NCBI GenBank assembly: GCA_963805715.1
Contig: CAWDVK010000009.1
Coordinates: 124,001 to 188,000, forward strand
Origin: CAWDVK01 sp963805715
GTDB taxonomy: Bacteria; Actinomycetota; Actinomycetes; Streptosporangiales; Streptosporangiaceae
DNA: 64,000 nt
Direction: 5' to 3'
Notes under the pieces: model-generated
What the model saw: the letters and a program-made list of their open reading frames with translations, nothing else
Told to the model about the DNA's origin: nothing
The model's database searches: none
Made by a program: the position numbers and the translations under genes
In this document: piece after piece, positions 59,943 to 64,000 of the stretch
How the letters are laid out: each line of letters starts with the position of its first letter
Position numbering within the stretch: the first letter of the stretch is position 1

Positions 59943-62050
59943 ACGTCAGCCGGCCCGGTGGCCGGGGTGCGCCCGGCCGGCGGCCCCGGCGGACGGCGCG
60001 GCAGCCGCCGCGCCCGCGCCGGGCTGGCGCGGCCTACCCCGGACTGACTCGCCAGCTCCGACACCTGCGCGGCGATCTGCTGCTGGTACTCGCGCGGCGC
60101 GTAAGCCCGCGAGCCGTACAGCTTCGCGTAGGCGGAGACCAGGCCGGGATGATGGTCGCGCAGCCAGCGCAGGTACCACTCGCGCGCGCCGGGGCGCAGG
60201 TGCAGCACGATCGGGCTGACATGAGTCGCGCCGGCCGCGGCGATCTGCCGCACGGTCTCGGCGAGCTGCCCGCGGGAATCGGAGAGAAACGGCAGCACGG
60301 GCCCCATCAGGACGCCGCAGCGCAGCCCGCGGGCGGTCAGCGCGGCGCACACGTCCAGCCGGCGGGCCGGGCTCGGGGTCCCTGGTTCGACAAGTCGGGA
60401 TAGCTCTTTATCGACAAATCCGACGGAAACGTTGAGGCCGACGTCGGTCACCCCGGCGGCGGCGGCCAGCAGCTCGATATCCCGCAGGATGAGGGTGCCC
60501 TTGGTCAGGATCGAGAACGGGTTCGCCGCCTCGGTCAGCGCGCCGATGATGCCGGGCATCAGCCGGTAGCGCCCCTCGGCCCGCTGGTAGCAGTCCACGT
60601 TCGTGCCCATGGCCACCTGCTCGCCCTGCCACCGGGGCGCGGCCAGCTCCCGCCGGGCCAGCTCGGGGGCATTGACCTTGACCACGATCCTGGAGTTGAA
60701 GTCGAGACCGGCATCCATGTCCAGGTAAGTGTGGGTATTGCGAGCGAAGCAGTTATGGCTCACGACGCCATCGGAGATAAAGTCGCCCGTCCCCGTCGTG
60801 ATGTCGAACATGGGAACATCCAGCCCGAGCGGCTCGATCGAGGCCACGCCTAGCCGGGCCCCGCTGTTGATAGCCGCGCCCGCGATGCTGCGCTTGCGGG
60901 TAATCGCCGGATCCGTGGCGTGAAAGAACCTGAGTACCTCCCTGAGCCCGCCGCGCAGCCGAACGTATCGCAATGGCAGCCCGCTGGGCTGGTTCCGGTC
61001 TTCCAGGACAACGTCGAAGCCCAGCGCTCGCATCGACTCCATCGTTCGGCCGATGACCTCCATGTCAGTATTCGCGACCCGCCACAGACCCAGCGCGCAG
61101 CTGCCCTCGGCGTCGAAGATGCCGGCCAGGAATCCCTTTCGCCAGTCCAGCGTCGGTGCGGCAGGCCACTCCGTGAGCCACCGGATAGCCCGCACCGAGT
61201 CTCGATCCTGCGCGCGAATCGCCGTCATTTTCCGCCGCACGGCAGTCGCCTCAGCGAATGCGAACTCGGTGGTGCCGATGCCGATTCGGGTCAGGTAGCC
61301 GCGCGTCCGGTCCAGAGCCTCGGTATCGGCCAGCGCCAGCCGGAAGCGGTGCACCTCACCGCGGGAGCCGCCCGGCCTGTCATACCAGTACGAGGCGACA
61401 CTGGCATCGCCGCGGATCATTCCGCACAGGTAACCACGCCGGTAATCGGCTGATTCCTTCGGCGGCTCCGCGAAGGCGCCCACCCCCATGAGCTTGTTGC
61501 TGGACGTCAGGTGCGGCCGCCGGCCGGCGCCCTGCTCCGTGCCGGTGACGTGCTTCCAGCCGCGGTCTGTCAGGAACCGGTGATCACCGCTGACGATGAG
61601 CCGGGTCCCGTCTTCGAGGGTGATCCGGTATCCGGGCTTCACCGTGGACCAGTGGTCCAGGACCTCGGTGATCACGTAGCGGCGGTAGCACCCGCTGCGG
61701 ACGGTGCCGTAGATCAGGTCGCCCGCCCGTATGTCGGCCAGCGCCGCGGTGCGCCCGCTCGCCATGAGGACGGGAGTCTCGCCCGCCGCGCAGTACGAGC
61801 AGGCATGACTGCATCCCCGGTAAGGGTTGATCGTCCAGCGGAACGGCACCCTGGATGCGTCCGGCACCCGGTTGATGATCGACTTCGCGTGCACCTCGAA
61901 GAAGGTCATCCCGCGGAAGCCGGGGGTGTCGAATGTCCGGGCGACCGCCTCGCGCCCGAACAGTGCCGGGGCCCGGCTGGCGGACCGGCCCGGGCCGGGC
62001 TGGCTCCCGTTGTCGCCGGCACCGTCGAGCCGCAGCGCATCCCATCGCAT
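59924..62050 (-). CDS. Rv2578c family radical SAM protein with intein
   Basis: 708 residues unspliced. I take ATG 62050 (MRWDALRLDGAG) because family members start MRW; ATG 62074 adds eight residues and overlaps an SOS-like box. The extein has PFRWTINPYRGCSHACSY, then CFARNTHTYLDMD on the far side of a 347-residue insertion, giving the radical SAM cluster CSHACSYC after splicing. ALGTN-like text (AMGTNVDCYQRAEGRY), SILTKGTLILRD and HVSPIVLHLRPGAREWYLRW follow. The related M. tuberculosis protein is SOS-linked and resembles a photoproduct-lyase-like enzyme; activity unknown. Convergent overlap with the rhodanese gene. Confidence 0.92.
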   Translation of the reverse strand: MRWDALRLDGAGDNGSQPGPGRSASRAPALFGREAVARTFDTPGFRGMTFFEVHAKSIINRVPDASRVPFRWTINPYRGCSHACSYCAAGETPVLMASGRTAALADIRAGDLIYGTVRSGCYRRYVITEVLDHWSTVKPGYRITLEDGTRLIVSGDHRFLTDRGWKHVTGTEQGAGRRPHLTSSNKLMGVGAFAEPPKESADYRRGYLCGMIRGDASVASYWYDRPGGSRGEVHRFRLALADTEALDRTRGYLTRIGIGTTEFAFAEATAVRRKMTAIRAQDRDSVRAIRWLTEWPAAPTLDWRKGFLAGIFDAEGSCALGLWRVANTDMEVIGRTMESMRALGFDVVLEDRNQPSGLPLRYVRLRGGLREVLRFFHATDPAITRKRSIAGAAINSGARLGVASIEPLGLDVPMFDITTGTGDFISDGVVSHNCFARNTHTYLDMDAGLDFNSRIVVKVNAPELARRELAAPRWQGEQVAMGTNVDCYQRAEGRYRLMPGIIGALTEAANPFSILTKGTLILRDIELLAAAAGVTDVGLNVSVGFVDKELSRLVEPGTPSPARRLDVCAALTARGLRCGVLMGPVLPFLSDSRGQLAETVRQIAAAGATHVSPIVLHLRPGAREWYLRWLRDHHPGLVSAYAKLYGSRAYAPREYQQQIAAQVSELASQSGVGRASPARARRLPRRPPGPPAGRTPATGPADVQLSLL
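60752..61792 (-). mobile_element. Intein with LAGLIDADG homing endonuclease domain
   Basis: Residues 95-441 of the unspliced 716-residue frame. It begins with Cys (CAAGETPVLMASGR, block A) and ends VVSHN before Cys+1. Block B is GDHRF, with the usual His. Two LAGLIDADG-like motifs are present: RRGYLCGMIRGDAS and RKGFLAGIFDAEGS; blocks F/G are MFDITTGTGDFISDG and VVSHN. All splicing residues (Cys1, His of block B, His-Asn at the end, Cys+1) are intact. The insertion is exactly before the third cluster cysteine. Confidence 0.95.
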
Positions 62051-62062
62051 GATGGACCACCA

Positions 62063-62078
62063 TAGAACGAGCATTCGA
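62063..62078. promoter_or_regulatory. SOS (LexA)-like box
   Basis: TAGAACGAGCATTCGA; on the gene strand TCGAATGCTCGTTCTA. It differs at two bases from TCGAAC-N4-GTTCGA, the actinobacterial LexA consensus. It lies 13 bp upstream of ATG 62050. A further pair of GTTCGA-like half sites is next to it (62081-62100). Confidence 0.6.
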
Positions 62079-62295
62079 TTCGTTCAAATACCCGTTCGAT
62101 GCCCCGGCCCCGTACTGCCGCGCCGCGACCGCTGCACGGCGTCCGCACGGCCGATCGGACCGCCCGTCCGCAGCTTCCTCTTGCCGGACAGCAAAAGACG
62201 GGTAAAGAATCGGGTTCAGGGCATAGTGAGGGCAGCCCCGATCTGGGCGGACAGCAGGACAGCAGCGGCGGCTGCAGGTGGCCGGAGGTGTCGGA

Positions 62296-62592
62296 GTGGC
62301 GCTTTCCATGGATGAGCAGCGCATCCTTGACGAGATGGAGCGCAGGCTCGCCGGCGATGATCCGAAGCTGGCCTCGCGGCTTGCGTTGTTCGGGCAGCCA
62401 TCGATGCTGCCCGTGCTGCGTTCCCCGCGAGCCAGGCTGATTATCTCGGTCCTGTCGCTGGCCATGATCGCCCTGGTGGCGGTGCTGATGTACTCAGTGA
62501 GCCCGTTCCGGTCCGCGGGCAGGACGGCGCCGGACCATACGCGCCCGGCCGTGCCTGCGGCCAGCCATCAGCCCGCCGCGGGCTCGCCGTAG
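62296..62592 (+). CDS. DUF3040 membrane protein
   Basis: 98 residues from GTG 62296, set by GGAGGTGTCGGA. VALSMDEQRILDEMERRLAG is the family start, with DPKLASRL after it. One or two hydrophobic segments (about 45-66, ARLIISVLSLAMIALVAVLM). DUF3040 proteins are small actinobacterial membrane proteins of unknown role. The tail is Pro/Ala-rich. It is divergent from the radical SAM gene. Confidence 0.88.
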   Translation: MALSMDEQRILDEMERRLAGDDPKLASRLALFGQPSMLPVLRSPRARLIISVLSLAMIALVAVLMYSVSPFRSAGRTAPDHTRPAVPAASHQPAAGSP

Positions 62593-62702
62593 CCGCGTGC
62601 CCGGGTCCGGCGGCCGCCTAGCCGTGCTCGCGGGGCAGCGGCGAGCGCCCGCGTTCGGGCCGCCCGGCTGGGAGCCTGCCCGCCCGCCGGGCGCTCACGC
62701 GG

Positions 62703-63203
62703 TCAGGACTCGCGCCAGACCTGCAGCAGGTACTGCTCAAGGCCCTCCAGGCGCTTGCGTGCCTGCTGGAACTCATCGCCGAGCAGGTCCGGGTGCAGCT
62801 GGAACAGCTCCTTATACCGGTCGACGGCTGCGCTGCGGTTCCTCGTGTACACCCGCACGCCGTAATCGCCCACGCCGCCGCTGAGCCGCATGGCGCGCAC
62901 CGCGTAGCCGATGGAGCCCATGTCCACGCTGAGGTGGCCGCGCAGGTACAGGGTGCACTTGGCCTCGTCCTCATAGCCGTCGCTGAACGGGGGCGGCGCG
63001 TCGTCCCACTCCTCGACCGTCAGCTGCACGCCCACGTGCTCCTGCGCGCAGGCGACCAGCAGCTGATCCCTGCTGGTGCTGATCAGGGACTCAACGGGCA
63101 CGGTCGGCCCGCCGGGCGCATCCGGGTCACTGGCATCATGGATCCGGAACATCATGCGCTCCGGGAAGACCGGAATCTCCAGCCGAAGCAGCCTGCGGCT
63201 CAC
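62703..63203 (-). CDS. Conserved hypothetical protein
   Basis: 166 residues. Soluble, mixed alpha/beta: MSRRLLRLEIPVFPERMMFR, TSRDQLLVACAQEHVGVQLT, GHLSVDMGSIGYAVRAMRLS, YGVRVYTRNRSAAVDRYKEL and a helical end. Normal codon bias. No known motif that I can name. Convergent with DUF3040 (62592), 110 bp apart, and divergent from the epoxide hydrolase. Confidence 0.75.
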   Translation of the reverse strand: MSRRLLRLEIPVFPERMMFRIHDASDPDAPGGPTVPVESLISTSRDQLLVACAQEHVGVQLTVEEWDDAPPPFSDGYEDEAKCTLYLRGHLSVDMGSIGYAVRAMRLSGGVGDYGVRVYTRNRSAAVDRYKELFQLHPDLLGDEFQQARKRLEGLEQYLLQVWRES

Positions 63204-63345
63204 TTGGCCCCCCTCAGGCAGACAGATTTCCTCATCTACAGCATGGCCTGCCAGGCAGCCATTTGTGCGGGCAATTAGCCATAAAGACGAGGTATGACGC
63301 TCTGTGGCCGGGTCGTTACGGGGCCCTGCGGGCTATTCTCCGGGG

Positions 63346-64000
63346 ATGGCACAGTCCGAGCCTGACCTCCCTGGCGTCACGCACCGCTACGTCAGTGCGG
63401 GCGGCCTGCGCATGCATATCGCCGAGGCGGGAAGCGGCCCGCTGGTGGTGCTCCTGCACGGCTTCCCGGAGAGCTGGTACTCCTGGCGGCACCAGCTCAC
63501 CGACCTGGCGCAGGCCGGCTTTCACGCAGTGGCACCCGACCAGCGCGGCTATGGCCGGACCGGGCCGCCCGGCGGCCCCGGCACGGCCGTCCGAACCGGT
63601 GACTACACGATCCTGCATCTCACCGGGGACGTCCTGGCCCTGATAGATGCCCTCGGCGAGCAGCACGCCGTGGTCGCCGGCCACGACTGGGGCGCGCCGG
63701 TCGCCTGGCATGCCGCCCTGTTCCGGCCGGACCGGATCTGCGGGGTCATCGGGCTGAGCGTGCCCTACCGGCCGCGGGGCAGCTCGGCCCCGGTCCCGGC
63801 CATGCGGGCCGGCCTGGGCGATGGCTTCTACATGGCGTACTTCCAGCAGCCCGGCGTGGCCGAGGCGGAGCTGGAGCGCGACCTTGCCGTTACCTTCCGC
63901 AAGCTGCTGTTCAGCGCGTCCGGCGACGGGCCGGGCGGCGTGCCGGTCGTCCCGCCGGGCGGCGGCCTGCTGGACGTGTGCGCCGATCCGCCGGTCCTGC
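63346..64000 (+). CDS. Epoxide hydrolase-like alpha/beta hydrolase (3' end outside the window)
   Basis: First 218 residues of an alpha/beta hydrolase. HGFPESWYSWRHQLTDLA is the oxyanion HGxP block with the family Trp; PDQRGYGRTG follows, and the nucleophile is the Asp of VVAGHDWGAPVAWHAA, as in epoxide hydrolases rather than esterases. The cap-domain start (MAYFQQPGVAEAELERD) matches soluble epoxide hydrolases. The acid and His of the triad are beyond the window. ATG 63346 follows CCGGGG, a weak ribosome-binding site. Substrate unknown. Confidence 0.9.
   Translation, partial: MAQSEPDLPGVTHRYVSAGGLRMHIAEAGSGPLVVLLHGFPESWYSWRHQLTDLAQAGFHAVAPDQRGYGRTGPPGGPGTAVRTGDYTILHLTGDVLALIDALGEQHAVVAGHDWGAPVAWHAALFRPDRICGVIGLSVPYRPRGSSAPVPAMRAGLGDGFYMAYFQQPGVAEAELERDLAVTFRKLLFSASGDGPGGVPVVPPGGGLLDVCADPPVL

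Noticed and set aside
1..64000. tRNA, rRNA, IS ends, phage genes or replication origin
   Set aside because: I scanned by eye for T-loop consensus, transposase motifs, terminal inverted repeats and DnaA-box clusters and saw none that hold up.

Overview
The window is high-GC actinomycete DNA. Almost every gene has G or C in third codon positions, many starts are GTG, and the gene content is actinobacterial: menaquinone synthesis, F420-type LLM oxidoreductase, WS/DGAT acyltransferase, Rv2578c-type radical SAM protein, and DUF3040, DUF6325, DUF6893 and DUF4232 families. A soil lineage near Streptosporangiales or a similar order is plausible, but the sequence alone cannot fix it. I see no rRNA, tRNA, IS element, prophage or CRISPR array.

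Layout. 1-13.4 kb: an accessory stress and envelope region. It holds DUF6325, a SulP anion transporter, a formylglycine-generating enzyme and an arylsulfatase with an intact C-x-P-x-R site, HdeD, SHOCT, carboxymuconolactone-decarboxylase-like, RDD and nine-residue-repeat proteins, and several unknown membrane proteins. Five intergenic regions and one gene end here carry the same 21-bp dyad (CCTCACCC, five bases, GGRTGAGG), which suggests one undescribed regulon. 13.4-20.3 kb: WS/DGAT acyltransferase, DUF4232, dienelactone hydrolase, a winged-helix regulator, a broken flippase gene and an NhaA-DsbA fusion. 20.7-28.3 kb: LLM oxidoreductase, then a peptide-degrading run (M19 dipeptidase, relic of a peptide ABC ATPase, LD-carboxypeptidase, DppA-type aminopeptidase, M20 peptidase, FAD oxidase), the last four translationally coupled.

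28.5-33.9 kb is a zone of decay. DUF1003, an MgtE/CBS gene, a histidine kinase and its response regulator, and an ABC ATPase are all frameshifted, internally deleted or truncated. 34-42.5 kb: MreB, DUF6893, a zincin, acyl-CoA dehydrogenase, alpha/beta hydrolase, gamma-carbonic-anhydrase-like protein, YnfA, a lipoprotein, a K+ channel and a second DUF4232 lipoprotein. 43.1-46.5 kb: phosphoribulokinase and class I fructose-1,6-bisphosphatase, each broken by a single-base indel, next to a NiCoT nickel permease with a Nur-like operator. This points to a Calvin-cycle and hydrogenase or urease lifestyle now or in the recent past. 46.5-49 kb: more relics (membrane protein, MFS, truncated winged-helix protein).

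49-64 kb is ordinary core: methionine aminopeptidase, GNAT, a principal-type sigma factor, menE/menB/menC/menD/menF, cysteine dioxygenase with a rhodanese, an intein-bearing radical SAM protein behind an SOS-like box, DUF3040, a hypothetical protein and an epoxide hydrolase cut by the window end. Short tandem repeats (10-17 bp units) recur between genes and inside menD.
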